DNA of 44,786 nucleotides from Coemansia sp. RSA 922 (GCA_027577415.1 JANBQS010000052.1:1-44786); one strand, 5' to 3'. Positions 1 to 10,400 are shown, numbered from the stretch's first letter. A program made the numbers and translations. The notes: a model not told the origin generated them from the letters alone.

Positions 1-828
1 ATATTTGAAGGCGTTCGACAAGATATCTTGCGTCGGTTAGCTGCACCACCCAACAACACTTGGGCACCACACGCGACGTCTGCTACTGGTGCTGCACAGT
101 CGCATCATCCAACTATTGACACTCCAACGGCTGTCGAGATCCCGCACTTGCACCAGCTGGCTATGCTCATATTGTATTCGGTTCTCAACATACACTTGTA
201 CCGCATGGTCTTCCAGATCCACTACGAGCTGTCGAGTTCACTACCGGCTGTCTCGGACGGCCGCTGTCAGGACGATATCGATCTGATGAACGCCTTTGAC
301 CAGTATGTCAAGGACTTGTGGCTGCGCACGACTACTGCCGCTCAGGCCGTCTCGCGTATTTTGCGAGGCGAGCATCAGGGTGTTCCACATTGGGTACTGT
401 CCTTGGCTGGAATTTCGCGACCCATGGCTATGGATGTCGACGTTGAGGGCACTCCATCCGCCCCGACCTCAACTACGGCCACGACCTCGGCTCCCACTTC
501 ATCGACTGCTACTGCACCTGATGGTGCGCGCCGCCTGCGCTCTGTTTTCCAAGATCGCATTCGTGCCCAAGAGGCACGGTTACACGACGTGGCGATCTCT
601 GTCTTTGCCTCGTTCCGACGCACACTGCCATACGCTCTACTTTTGGCGGCCAAGGTCCATGTAGACAACATAGAATGGTGGGCTGACGAGCACCACGATG
701 AAAACATGTCCCAGGCCTACCTCGATCTGGCTGAAATTGCGCGGTTCCTAGAAACTCACCAGCTCGCCTTTTCGAGTACGAACTATGTCTCGCTGGTCAA
801 GGGCATGATGCGTGTAGACATCAACTAG
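1..828 (+). CDS. C-terminal part of a probable fungal-specific transcription factor (5' truncated by window edge)
   Basis: The frame is open from base 1, so only the last 275 or so residues are present and the true start lies to the left. No Zn2Cys6 cluster is visible in this piece. Assignment rests on resemblance to the C-termini of the regulators further right. There is a helical His/Leu-rich stretch (LHQLAMLILYSVLN), then a low-complexity Ser/Thr/Pro linker, then a hydrophobic helix containing LLLAAKVHVDN. The matching helix in the 7.4-10.9 kb regulator contains LYLSAKVHMCQYHW. The last 35 residues (HQLAFSSTNYVSLVKGM) match the place and style of the helix that ends the other factors. The role would be transcription control in the nucleus; the target is unknown. 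It could also be another helical protein. Confidence 0.55.
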   Translation: MFEGVRQDILRRLAAPPNNTWAPHATSATGAAQSHHPTIDTPTAVEIPHLHQLAMLILYSVLNIHLYRMVFQIHYELSSSLPAVSDGRCQDDIDLMNAFDQYVKDLWLRTTTAAQAVSRILRGEHQGVPHWVLSLAGISRPMAMDVDVEGTPSAPTSTTATTSAPTSSTATAPDGARRLRSVFQDRIRAQEARLHDVAISVFASFRRTLPYALLLAAKVHVDNIEWWADEHHDENMSQAYLDLAEIARFLETHQLAFSSTNYVSLVKGMMRVDIN

Positions 829-902
829 CTTCGATATGTATTGAAACCAATGTATTAGTAGTTACAAATACTGTACAGCAAATCTGCAAGCAACAGCCCA
901 AA

Positions 903-908
903 AATAAA
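903..908 (+). terminator. AATAAA polyadenylation-type signal
   Basis: AATAAA lies 75 bases after the stop of the truncated left-edge gene, inside an A-rich stretch. This is a normal position for a 3'-end signal. Confidence 0.4.
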
Positions 909-991
909 AGAAGTGAACCTAAGTTGTAAATATGCATGTTTAGATGAGCTACTTTGTGCCAACTGGCCAAGCGATATTTACTGGTATTGTC

Positions 992-1393
992 TCAGACTAG
1001 ACGAAAGTTTGGGTCATTGCAGGTATACGGACTGAGACTCATTTCATTTTCCGATTTCAATATTTCTGCGTAACGATAGAGCCAGTTGTCGCCTGCTGCT
1101 TTTAAATCGCCGAATGCTTTGGTGATTGCATCGGTTGCATATCCTGTAAACACGCTGGCATATGCTTGGCCAATAAAAAGAACTGAAACACAGCTAACAT
1201 TTTGAATATCGACAGAATCATCATTCAGATATATATACACGGATAGGCATCTAAATATGTGGTCTGGCATTCCTGCTTTGAACCTTTCCGCCGCGTCGTA
1301 AAATGTGCCTTCAACAGAGTAGGTGCCAATAAATTGCAATTTATTCACCATGCTGTTGAAGTGATATATCGACATTTGTCGTGGCGAGCTCAT
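992..1393 (-). CDS. Small hypothetical protein (or last exon of a two-exon gene)
   Basis: This is a 133-residue frame on the minus strand that I do not recognise. It has no signal peptide, membrane span or known motif. Composition is that of an ordinary globular protein, with alternating hydrophobic strands (CLSVYIYLNDD, SCVSVLFIGQAY) and a Tyr-rich C-terminal part. An in-frame TAG lies 15 bases before the first ATG. If it is an exon of the frame at 1705-2100, its acceptor must therefore lie inside it; the sequence CACTTCAACAG just before the fourth in-frame Met region is a candidate. The same-strand neighbour 311 bases upstream has a similar beta-rich character, so one spliced gene is possible. 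No function is assigned. Confidence 0.4.
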   Translation of the reverse strand: MSSPRQMSIYHFNSMVNKLQFIGTYSVEGTFYDAAERFKAGMPDHIFRCLSVYIYLNDDSVDIQNVSCVSVLFIGQAYASVFTGYATDAITKAFGDLKAAGDNWLYRYAEILKSENEMSLSPYTCNDPNFRLV

Positions 1394-1704
1394 TGGGAAT
1401 ATAAATGTCTATTTTTCCAAACACTGAAAAAGAAAGGTGAAGAATCTGTGCAAAATCTGCCCAGAGTGAAAGGAAGTTGTTTCTTAAATATCTCTACAGG
1501 CGAGGAGCACTGGGCCTTACTCGCGAGGGTGTGCTTTCCAGTCAAGGCCAATGGGCATTACGTACTCTTTGGTCATAAGGAAGCGAGCGCTGTGTACTCA
1601 CGTCATCAATGATCGCGCGCCCTTACAATCAACGACAGTCATTGAATTACTAGCCCCTTACATGGCAAATTACGACATCCTCTTCCTCAAGTTTAATAAG
1701 CTAG

Positions 1705-2100
1705 CTAATCATTCAGCACTTGATGAACCATGGCCTCAGCACTGACGTGCTTGACGGTTGTAATTATTACTGGGTTGCCCGGAATTGCGTTGTAGTTCTT
1801 GGCAATGACGAATATCCGGTTGAAAAAGTCGCTTGGCAGGCCATCGGCAATTATCCAAGTGACAATTACGACGACTGGGTTTCCTGTCGATGCCCGAGGC
1901 TCACTAGGCACCACGGCAATGCACTTTAATTGGTTGTCGCTGGCTCTTTCCGAAATGACATTGTAAGTGATGGTAGCGCTCTCTTCAGTTGGCGCAAGTA
2001 TGATCAAGTGTGTGTCTAAATCGCTGGCACAAGAATCATACTCCGTAACATTTCTGACGATGCGTAGCGTACTCGTCTCGTATGTGTATAACTGACCCAT
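1705..2100 (-). CDS. Small hypothetical beta-rich protein (or first exon of a two-exon gene)
   Basis: This 131-residue frame starts MGQLYTYETS and has several Val/Ile-rich strand-like segments (NPVVVIVTWIIADGL, NPVIITTVKHVSAE). I recognise no family. It could stand alone or be the 5' exon of a gene that continues into 1393-992. No strong GT donor that keeps the frame is visible before its stop. A GTAATA inside the Pro-Val-Ile-Ile region and a GTGCTG just before the stop are weak options. Codon use does not separate it from its neighbours. No function is assigned. Confidence 0.4.
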   Translation of the reverse strand: MGQLYTYETSTLRIVRNVTEYDSCASDLDTHLIILAPTEESATITYNVISERASDNQLKCIAVVPSEPRASTGNPVVVIVTWIIADGLPSDFFNRIFVIAKNYNAIPGNPVIITTVKHVSAEAMVHQVLND

Positions 2101-2532
2101 GTTGGTTTACCTTGAAGAAACTCTGAAGTGCAAGCAATAAATGTAGAGGAGAAAACTGGTTTGAAAGAGAAGAATGGACAAGCGCACATGTCGCTGTTTA
2201 AATAATGTCGAGAATTCCTGTACAAAGAACATCATGTGTGCTAGCAAATCAGCTCCTCCCTCTCCAGTCTAACTGCTTTGCCAGTACTTCAATGGCCATG
2301 TGAACATATAGCCAAAAAAACTGCGGATCAAAATCCACTATCTGCTAAAGATTCTTCGCACTTTGCGCACGTGTATTCTCCCAGCAAGATTAAAAAACAA
2401 AGGTAGTAGAATATCGCGCTCAATGTTTAAAAGAACAACAAAACCAAGCCGAGTTCGTCTCACACAACGCCACGGGTAGTAGCAATGCAAGACAAAAAAA
2501 ACCTCAGAGCATCACCATGTTCTCGTATTTTA
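2101..2532. other. Intergenic stretch, 432 bp, no gene seen
   Basis: It lies upstream of the small minus-strand frame at 1705-2100 and downstream of the minus-strand eL29 gene. I see AT-rich sequence, a TTTAAATAA near 2200 that could serve as a TATA-like element for the minus-strand frame, and A-rich runs near the eL29 3' end. No RNA gene or repeat is evident. Confidence 0.5.
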
Positions 2533-2739
2533 TTAAGCAGAGGCGGCGGCGGCCTTGGCGGCGACCTTGGCCTTGATGCCAGCCAGGAGGGTACCGCGCT
2601 TGGCGAAACGCTGGTTACGCAGGAACTTGGGGCACACACCCTTGAGCGAGGGGTGACGGTAGGTCTTGGGCTTCTTGATACCGTTGCGGTGAGCCTTCTT
2701 GTTCTGGTTGTGGTTCGTGTGGTTCTTCGTCTTGGACAT
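2533..2739 (-). CDS. RPL29: 60S ribosomal protein L29 (eL29)
   Basis: This 68-residue, very basic protein is a structural component of the cytosolic large ribosomal subunit. The signature is almost the whole N-terminal half: [20 protein letters not shown], then [23 protein letters not shown], with the [20 protein letters not shown] core of eL29. The C-terminus is an Ala/Lys tail ([12 protein letters not shown]). The frame stays open upstream, but the Met at 2739 is the family start and the upstream translation is not ribosomal. A short 5' UTR intron, common in fungal ribosomal genes, cannot be excluded. Length matches the family (about 60-70 residues in fungi). Transcription is away from the Arg/Ser-rich gene on the right, across a 665-bp shared promoter region. 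Confidence 0.96.
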   Translation of the reverse strand: MSKTKNHTNHNQNKKAHRNGIKKPKTYRHPSLKGVCPKFLRNQRFAKRGTLLAGIKAKVAAKAAAASA

Positions 2740-3404
2740 CTTGACTACTACGATCAAAACCAAACGGGAAGGTGAATAACACACAAAAAAAATAGTCGCA
2801 ATTAGTACGCGTGTGTGTGCTATATTTGTCCGGGTTTCATAGATTCGTTGCGGCCGTATCGTTCCGCGCCCAGTACGTCTGAATAAGAGCACAATTAGGC
2901 AGCTGACACATAGGTGCACACGCTTCACCAAGTGCCGATTCCGTCATTCCAATCATGGATTGAGGAATGACATTCCGAATTCGAATTTTTGAAATTCAGC
3001 AATCGGCTAAAAATAATTCTGCGTGCGCGGATGGATACGTCCTTCGAATCGATACGGCCCTCCCAAGCGATGGATGCACACAAGTTGTCGAATCCGTTAC
3101 CTTTTTATAAATTCTGCGTCTAGCTAAAATACTTTGATGCGAACAAATGGTAGAGGCAGACCACCGCTATCGCCACTGCCACACGCGCTCTCTGTATGAC
3201 CAAGCCAAGCGCACAACCACAGCTGTGATCCATCTTGATCGATTACTAGTGGCTGATTAGGCCGCGGAAGTTGTCTCTAGCGCTCCAAAGTAGGCTTCCA
3301 GTTATATTTTTTCGTCTCTTCACTACCAAATTCAATCGCTACTATTATTGTTCTTCCATTTACACGAATTTAGCTTTAATCGGCAAGTCAATTATCGCCA
3401 AAAA
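2740..3404. promoter_or_regulatory. Divergent promoter region between eL29 and the Arg/Ser-rich gene
   Basis: This 665-bp gap serves both a ribosomal protein gene (left, minus) and the Arg/Ser-rich gene (right, plus). It contains the hairpin-like repeat described separately and TTTTTATAAATT around 3102-3113, which could be a TATA element. I could not assign a specific factor-binding site. Confidence 0.5.
2945..2969. repeat. Imperfect inverted repeat upstream of eL29
   Basis: CATTCCAATC (2945-2954) is followed by three bases and then GATTGAGGAATG (2958-2969). The arms pair as CATTCC with GGAATG and AATC with GATT, with two extra bases in the right arm. It lies about 210 bp upstream of the eL29 start and could be a dimeric protein site. 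Confidence 0.4.
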
Positions 3405-5783
3405 ATGAGTGAAGAGGGCGAGGCTGATTTCGATGTTGGCCAAATTCTTGAGGACAGGCCCGACCAATTTGCACGCGAGGCCAAAAGCAGCCCTCGACGC
3501 GAGCGACGCCCTACAGGAGGAGCAGCAGCAGCAGCAACCGGAGACAGTGCACTAGGTGTTCCCGTAAATGACGTTGCCCCTGAATCGCTAACCGCAGAGG
3601 GCAGTGGTGATACCGCCAGGAGTGCACACAACAACGGCAATGGACGGCGCAGTGAGCATGACACGCGACACAACGCCGCCCAGCCACCGCGGTCACCAGA
3701 GGCAGGCCGGCGAGCTGGCAACGACGACTACTATAACCGTCGAGTGGGTGGGCGGTCGCGGTCCCGTTCTAGGCATAGATCACAGTCGCGCGACCACGCC
3801 CGGCGTGCCGCACCAGAGTACAACGGCGAGTATCGCGGCGGGTCTTACCGCGTAAATCGCTACGGTGAGCGCGAGCTCTCGCGGTCGGGGTACTATCGTC
3901 GGAGCGAGCGCGAGTCATCTAGTTATAGGCGTCGTGATCCGGAGCGGCAGCCCTACTCGCGTTCTGGATATAGCACCCGAGATGAGGCAGACGCTGGCGA
4001 TGTATCTAGACGTAGTATTGACAAGGAGAGGGCAATTGAGGAGCTGCGCTTACGTGTGCGCTCAGCTGATCGACCTACCGATATAGTTGTGCCTCCAGCC
4101 ACTCGCGAGAGAAGTCCCTCGACTGTAGTCCGGGCGTCTGACGACAGCTTAATGACTCTGGATCAACGCGATGCTGCGCCAGAAGTACCAAAGCCAAGTA
4201 CAACTGCCGATTTAACAACACCCTCGGTCGCTGTTGTCTCATCTTCGGAAGCCGCAGGTGGTACAGCTCCGGGAGTCGACGTAGATATGGACGACATTGA
4301 AGAGGGCGAGCACATCGAAGTTGAGGGCGAGGTAGAGGCGGCTAGACCGCCAAAGTCCAGCTACACTCGAGAAAAGGCGGATGTGACAATGCGCAGCCGG
4401 AGTCGCAGCAACGGTAGTTATGGCCGTAGTCGCGCTGCCTACGCAAACCACAGTCCTGGCCGAGGCAAGGAGCGCAGCCGCAGCCGCGCTCGAGCATACC
4501 ATGAGCCAGAAGACCGGAGGGCTAGCGGCGGACACGACCATCCCAGCGACGGCGCCCACCGTAGAAAGTACGAAGGTCAGGCAGACCGTAGCGAGTACCG
4601 CGCGCGGGAGCCCTATGGGAGCCGGTCGGCGCACTATTCAAAGTACAGTGATGCTGGCTACCAGCCGTCACGCTACGCTGCTAGCGGCGCTCGCAGTCCG
4701 TCAGATGCACGCGAAGGCGGGTATCGGTCTGAGCGACGTCACTATGGCAGTCGCTATGACCGCTACGGCGCGGCGGATTCGCGCGCACAGGCTGACTCCA
4801 GACAACCGACGTTTGGTTCTGTTGTTAGTCCTAGCCGCCAGCCGTCCAGATCTAGATCGCGGTCGCCAGGAGCTCCTCACGATGACGATAGGCGCGCTGA
4901 TAGGCTTGGGTACAGTGACAGGTACCACCAGGCGTCACGGCCTATCTCGCGCAATGCGGGGTCGTACTCTCGGTCGCCATCGAGATATGCACGCGAAGCT
5001 GATTCTGCTTATGGCGAGCGCAGGCGGTCCCACTACGGCGAGTCGCGCTGGCCCGGGCAAGACGATCGGTCTCGCTCTTCTCCGTCTCACCAAATTACTG
5101 CCGATGAAGTGCCGCTGGATGGCAGTGACTCGACCAACCCGCCTCCGCCGCCGCCGCCCATGCAGGGCAGCGGCTCTGCGCACGGCCCGTCGTCCTTTGG
5201 AAACTATACGCGGACGGGCTCGCCCTCGTACCACCAGCACTCGCAAGACTCGCCGTATCGTGGCTATTCCTCGCGGCAGTACCATCGCCAGTCGCGGACG
5301 TCAAAGGTAGGCGCCAGCAGTTCTCGCGCGCCGTATGCGAGCAGGCATGAGCATGAGGGGCATAGCCGTTCGCCGAGCAACGGCGGGAGCTACAGCCAAA
5401 GCTATCAGCCCTCGCGTGGGCAGTCGCCAGGTGCTGGATTTCCTGCTGCTGCTGCTGTTGCTTCTGCTACTACAGAGCCCGTGTTGCCGGAGCTGGTGCT
5501 GCCGGCGTTCAGTCACGGAACTGACTTGTATATCTCGCGGTTTCCCGAGTCTGCGGAATGGCTGGAAGTGCGTGCGCAGGTGCGCGAGCAGGCCAAGCGC
5601 ATCTTGGAGCTCTCAACTGGCTCACGTAAAACAGGATTCGAAATGGCGTATGCTGGCTGGGGCGTGCACAAGTCTGAAGGCCAGGCACAGCTGGCTCTCT
5701 GGCAAATCGAGCGTGCTGAGCAAGGACTTGGATCTGTTGCTGGCCGCTCGCTCATGGACGGCAGCGCACTAAGCGACTTGTAG
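3405..5783 (+). CDS. Large Arg/Ser-rich (SR-like) protein of unknown function
   Basis: Starting at the ATG of MSEEGEADFDVGQ gives 792 residues; an open frame continues 57 bases upstream but without a good start context. Residues about 90-660 are disordered and dense in RS, SR and RxxS units with many Tyr (for example GGRSRSRSRHRSQSRDHARR). An acidic patch, VDMDDIEEGEHIEVEGEVEA, lies around residues 305-325, and a short polyproline run precedes residue 600. The last 95 residues differ: an ordered, hydrophobic and Trp-containing segment (residues about 700-792, with DLYISRFPESAEWLEVRAQV) that may be the only folded domain. No RNA-recognition motif is visible. SR-rich proteins often act in nuclear RNA processing or chromatin, but that is only composition-based inference. 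Confidence 0.8.
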   Translation: MSEEGEADFDVGQILEDRPDQFAREAKSSPRRERRPTGGAAAAATGDSALGVPVNDVAPESLTAEGSGDTARSAHNNGNGRRSEHDTRHNAAQPPRSPEAGRRAGNDDYYNRRVGGRSRSRSRHRSQSRDHARRAAPEYNGEYRGGSYRVNRYGERELSRSGYYRRSERESSSYRRRDPERQPYSRSGYSTRDEADAGDVSRRSIDKERAIEELRLRVRSADRPTDIVVPPATRERSPSTVVRASDDSLMTLDQRDAAPEVPKPSTTADLTTPSVAVVSSSEAAGGTAPGVDVDMDDIEEGEHIEVEGEVEAARPPKSSYTREKADVTMRSRSRSNGSYGRSRAAYANHSPGRGKERSRSRARAYHEPEDRRASGGHDHPSDGAHRRKYEGQADRSEYRAREPYGSRSAHYSKYSDAGYQPSRYAASGARSPSDAREGGYRSERRHYGSRYDRYGAADSRAQADSRQPTFGSVVSPSRQPSRSRSRSPGAPHDDDRRADRLGYSDRYHQASRPISRNAGSYSRSPSRYAREADSAYGERRRSHYGESRWPGQDDRSRSSPSHQITADEVPLDGSDSTNPPPPPPPMQGSGSAHGPSSFGNYTRTGSPSYHQHSQDSPYRGYSSRQYHRQSRTSKVGASSSRAPYASRHEHEGHSRSPSNGGSYSQSYQPSRGQSPGAGFPAAAAVASATTEPVLPELVLPAFSHGTDLYISRFPESAEWLEVRAQVREQAKRILELSTGSRKTGFEMAYAGWGVHKSEGQAQLALWQIERAEQGLGSVAGRSLMDGSALSDL

Positions 5784-5922
5784 GTTTTGCTTGTCCACCA
5801 GTCTGTGCCCATACAGGGAGGGCTCTAGCACGGCGACTTTATCATTTCCTTTTGTAACTTCAACTTCATAAACCAACGCACTTCTACTATCTGCTTTTTG
5901 CTAGCCATTTGTTATATATTCC

Positions 5923-6423
5923 ATGTCTGTCTACGTCACCGTCGGGTCAACGGGCTTTGACGAGCTAGTGATGGCGGTCTGTACTCGCCAGTTCCTGCGG
6001 AGCTTGGCTGCACGCGGGTTCCGACAACTATGTGTGCAGTGCGGGTCGAGCGAGGACTTGTTTACACCGCCGTCGACAGAATCAGGCGCGTTTGGCATAG
6101 CGATAGAGTCGTTTGACTATACGAGTAGCCCACAGCGCTTTATTGAGCAAGCAGACTTGGTGATTTGTCATGCGGGAACTGGGTCAATCCTCGAAGCGCT
6201 GCACAGCCGCAAGCCAACGATTGTGGTGGTGAACCACCAGCTCATGGACAACCATCAGAGCGAGATCGCGCAAGAGCTGTCGAGACACGGGTACCTCGTT
6301 TCAACCGAGGCCAGTGGACTGGCCGATGCCGTTGCTAGCGGCGCATACAGCAAGCTCATACCCTACCCTAATGCTGACCCGCAGCCAATTGGCGAGATCC
6401 TAGATGAAGAAACATTGATCTGA
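5923..6423 (+). CDS. ALG13: UDP-GlcNAc transferase catalytic subunit Alg13
   Basis: Alg13 pairs with membrane-bound Alg14 on the cytosolic face of the ER. The pair adds the second GlcNAc to dolichol-PP-GlcNAc in N-glycan precursor synthesis. The 166-residue length is typical of the single-domain fungal enzyme. Visible motifs are the N-terminal strand-loop VYVTVGSTGFDELV, the UDP-GlcNAc-binding loop VICHAGTGSILEAL (residues about 84-97) and the segment VVNHQLMDNHQSEIAQEL, all diagnostic of glycosyltransferase family 28 C-domains of the Alg13 type. No signal peptide or membrane span is present, as expected. It lies 139 bp after the Arg/Ser-rich gene on the same strand, in its own transcription unit. 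Confidence 0.95.
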   Translation: MSVYVTVGSTGFDELVMAVCTRQFLRSLAARGFRQLCVQCGSSEDLFTPPSTESGAFGIAIESFDYTSSPQRFIEQADLVICHAGTGSILEALHSRKPTIVVVNHQLMDNHQSEIAQELSRHGYLVSTEASGLADAVASGAYSKLIPYPNADPQPIGEILDEETLI

Positions 6424-6581
6424 GATACACAGTATCAATTATCTCCTTTCTTCTCTATTTCTGACTTTTTGCATTAAATATCACTCTTCAAAAGCCTATT
6501 TTTTATTTTAGCCAATTTAGGTTCATTTTTATTTTCTTGCTGTGTTATATTCACCCCTTCTTCTTGTTGTCTAGATAAAGG

Positions 6582-7367
6582 ATGAACGGCTTTTGTAGTC
6601 GTGACCCCGAGTGGAAAAAGGCGTTTGTCGGGTATGTAGAGAAAGAGCGCGAGATAACTGGCGAGTGGTTCCTGCCCATGGCTCTATCGACAGTGGACCT
6701 GGACGGACGACCAGCAGTGCGCATGGTATCGCCTCGAGGGTTTGTTGGCGACGGGTTTCTGCGGATTTCCAAGGATGACAATGGACAGTGGACATCAGAC
6801 GTTTTGACCATCTGCACACATGCCAAAAGCAACAAGGTGCAAGAGCTGGTAAACACTAACGACGTGCAGCTAGTTGCCTATCTTCCGCATACCGGGATTC
6901 AGATCAGACTGGGCGGCAACGCAAGCCTGCTGTTCCACCCTGATAGTCCGAATCACTCGTCTCTGTCGCTGGATATGCGTCAGCGCGTATGGCCTCGCAA
7001 CGAGGCTACATCGGATAATGAGGGTGAGGGTGATCCGGCCCTTGTCAATGGCTGTGACGTCGACCTTGATGTAGAGTATATCCGCGAGCAAGCGTATCTC
7101 AATCACTTGCCCGTGCGCCAGGCATGGTATTCTTGGCCGCCGCCTGGAAGGGCTAGAGCAGCTGACTCGTCGCTGTATCCGACTGAGATCTCAAAGATCG
7201 CAGATAAGGCAGAGATGGAAAAGTACGAAATGAATGCGCGTCGCAACTATGTTTTGATCTTTATCGATGTAAATAAGGTCGATATTGTCGATCTCAAGCA
7301 GTCGACTCGCAAGATCTACACCCGTCGCGGTGACACGACCTGGTCAGCACTGAATGTCAATCCATAG
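6582..7367 (+). CDS. Pyridoxamine 5'-phosphate oxidase-like FMN-binding protein (Alr4036-type)
   Basis: This 261-residue protein has the split-barrel fold signature of the PNPOx-like flavin-binding family. The N-terminal half holds FLPMALSTVDLDGRPAVRMV, then FLRISKDDNGQWTSDVLTIC and SNKVQELVNTNDVQLVAYLP, which correspond to the FMN-contact strands. The middle has a divergent acidic insert (residues about 135-165). The C-terminal QAWYSWPPPGRARAADS followed by NYVLIFIDVNKVDIVDLKQ and YTRRGDTTWSALNVNP fits the Alr4036 subgroup, whose substrate is not firmly known. It need not make pyridoxal phosphate. Its stop is 57 bp from the stop of the convergent Zn2Cys6 gene, showing tight packing. Confidence 0.85.
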   Translation: MNGFCSRDPEWKKAFVGYVEKEREITGEWFLPMALSTVDLDGRPAVRMVSPRGFVGDGFLRISKDDNGQWTSDVLTICTHAKSNKVQELVNTNDVQLVAYLPHTGIQIRLGGNASLLFHPDSPNHSSLSLDMRQRVWPRNEATSDNEGEGDPALVNGCDVDLDVEYIREQAYLNHLPVRQAWYSWPPPGRARAADSSLYPTEISKIADKAEMEKYEMNARRNYVLIFIDVNKVDIVDLKQSTRKIYTRRGDTTWSALNVNP

Positions 7368-7424
7368 CCCTCTTGCAACAACAAAGGTTTAATTTATACA
7401 CAAGTGGATTACTGATATAAATAA

Positions 7425-10400
7425 TTAGTCGATTCGAAGTTCCAGCAACAAGCGCTCGAGCATTTGCATGGATGTAGTCCACTCGTCAGGCCAATTGAGC
7501 ATCTCACGCAGTAGCTGTACGTAATCGTGGTCAGCCCAGTACTCTTGACACGTAACCAGCAGGCGCAAGAGCATCTCCAATCGGGCCTGAGAGCTCTTTA
7601 CGCGGCGTGCTAATTTGCTTTCGACGTCCTCGTCGTCAGTATTAATATCATCGTCGACGCTCATCTGGAAGCCATCGTCCTGATCCGACACGCCATGCTG
7701 TCTCATGTAGCTGCTATCCAGTGGCGCAGAATCGGCCGAGAACGTAGAATTAGTGGTATCCATTCTATTGGCAGTCACGCCCTTTGCTCCCGGCGCTAGC
7801 ATCTGTCCTGTTGGTGGGGCACTATTATCCTGCGTGCCCAGAGTGTGTAAATGAGTGGCGGATCCACCGCGGCTGCGCTGAGGCGTAGTGTGTCTGCTCG
7901 ATGCAGCCTGGGCGGCAGCGGCTTGGGCGGCAGCAAGCGCGGCAGCTCCGGATGTAGTCATGACTGGCGTAGTATTGACATCGCGGCCGAGCTGCGACAT
8001 GCCATTGGGCGCCGACGACGAAAGTGCGGTATTGGCTGTTGGGCTAGGCTGGTTGGTGGGATGGTGGGCGCCATTAGTCTGGTGAGTGGTTGTCCATCCG
8101 CCGCCCCCGCTCTCGTGGCTCGACGTCGGTGTACCCACAGCCGACGTTGGCTGGCTGAAGGGCTGGACGAACGAGGGCGCCACTTGGGGTTCAATACCCA
8201 GGGCGTGGCGGCCCATCGATGTGCGGCGATAAGGGTGTTCTTTGGCAAACCTCGTAGCCTGGCGCAAGGCTTCGGCGCGGGTCCTAGCTAGGGCAATTTT
8301 CTGCCAATGGTACTGGCACATATGCACTTTGGCAGACAGGTAGAGGATGAACGGCATATGTGGGGCGCAGAGCTCCCACTCGGGCTCGGGCACCGCGCCA
8401 TTAGCCATGGTGCCGGAGACGGATGCGCGGGCGTTGGCAAGCTCCGTAGCGCGAGCATTAGTTTTGCTGCGAATAACATCGGCAGCACGCACCACTTTTT
8501 TCCACGCCTGGGTTGCCGTACTCTCGAGCCACAATAGCGACGTACAGGCTGAGGCCAGGGTGCTGAGACTCAGCCGCAGTTTCTCGTACGAGTACAGGGC
8601 TAGACATTGGTGGATAATTACCAGGCCCTGGTACTGCAGCTCACGGTGGAACAGCGTGACGTCGCGTGTACTGTGTGGCCGCTCGGCCTGCTGCTTGCTC
8701 TCTTCGTTCTGAGCCACCTCGGGGCTATCGACCAAGGACGAGGTTCCTGATGAGGACGAATACACTGTCGTTGCTGCATTGAGCTGCTGTCGCCACTGAG
8801 CAATCTCCGCGTCGATGACCAAAAAGCTCTTTGTAAACTCTGTCAGCGCCGCCAACCACTCGGTATCCTCCCACAGCCGGTCAGCGGGACGTGCGGCCAA
8901 TCCGTTCCTAAACAATTGCTCAGCAGCGCGACACTGGTGAGCGAGATGGCCCATGATCAATGACAGCGGGATAGCGGATTGGAACCACAATATAACGTCG
9001 TGGTCGTCGTAGCGAGGGAATTCAACGTCTGACAAGTGTGAGCGCGGTCCCTCGCCGCCAGATAACTGCGGCATCGGCATTGGAGGCGGCGTGGCCTCAC
9101 GCATGGCCCGCGGAAAGCCAACGCGGTAGGTAGATTCGTGGATAGCGGGACCGATTTCGGGGTCACTAGAGACCAAAGAGAAGTAGCGGTCAGCGTAAAA
9201 CAACGTCCACCACACACGACGACAGTTTTCAGCAACAATCAACGAGCGTGCGCGACGCTGACTGGCACGTACTTCGATATTGCTCAACTCTAGCTGATAC
9301 GCCAACCTATTTGGAAATAATCGGAAATCGCCAAAATGCAGCACACGTGCATAAGCGGATATAAAGAAGGACCCCTGATTAGATTTCATTTCATTTCCGA
9401 CAATGGCAAAAAAGCAACATAAATTATGTTGCTGGGGAGGACAGTAAATAAAAAGGCATGTACTGACTCACGCGCCACAGGGAGTGGATATAAGCGTGAC
9501 TCTCCAAAAAGGGATAAAGTCAGGCGTTGTTGGCGCTATTGTATCAGCAGTTCAAATAGGACACAATGTCATAGCGCACAGCTCTACAAACAAAAGCCAA
9601 GATGCGTCACATAAAAAATAAAAACTTACCTGACAGCGAGTTCACGGCGATCAGCAGCCTGTTTTATACGACCCATTCCAAACTCAAACATGGATAGAAC
9701 TATCCAAGTCTGGATCAGATAGGTATTCGGATCCTCACGAGTAGCGACCTCTGCTAGTGATGTTGCAATGGCAGCCAAGTCCTGGCCAGCAGAATAGAGC
9801 TGACCCGAGAGAACCACAGATGGCTGTTTCGAGTAACGTTTGGACAGGGCACGGATAGCCAGAATCAAGTAATTGGGCACGGTACCGTCGTCGTACGCCT
9901 CCTTGAACGAGGGCCAGTGGACGATGGGATATAGTGCGTTAAAGTAGTGGAAAAACTCGATGATGTTCGGGTCGATATACGTGCTCGTGGCGACCATACT
10001 GGTGTTGGCGGCACTGGAGCTTGCGTGGAGCATGCTGGGTCGCGGAATAACCAGCGGCGTGGCCTGGGCCATGGTCTGATGGCCGCCGCGATCACCGCCA
10101 GGTACCAAGAAGGGCGGCGGACGCACATGAGGAGGCAGCGGACTCTCACTACCCGACGAGCGATGTCCACCAGCTGGACCGGCATCATCCTCTGATAAGG
10201 AGTTTGGACTGCCTGGGAACAGCGCAGCAGCCAAAATGCTGCCCAGGGGAGCGATTTGGTGATGATGTTTCGGCTGTTGTTGCTGACCATTCAGATAAGG
10301 CGGCTTTAACTGACTTTGGGCATGGTGTTGTGAGTGCAATGGCAGAATCGGGGGCAGCTGTGTATTTGGAGTGGCAATAGAGGGGGGAGCCCTGGGTGGC

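Noticed and set aside
4420..5310. 296-residue frame overlapping the Arg/Ser-rich gene
   Set aside because: It is an out-of-frame shadow of repetitive RS codons; Arg/Ala/Thr low complexity with no independent start signal.
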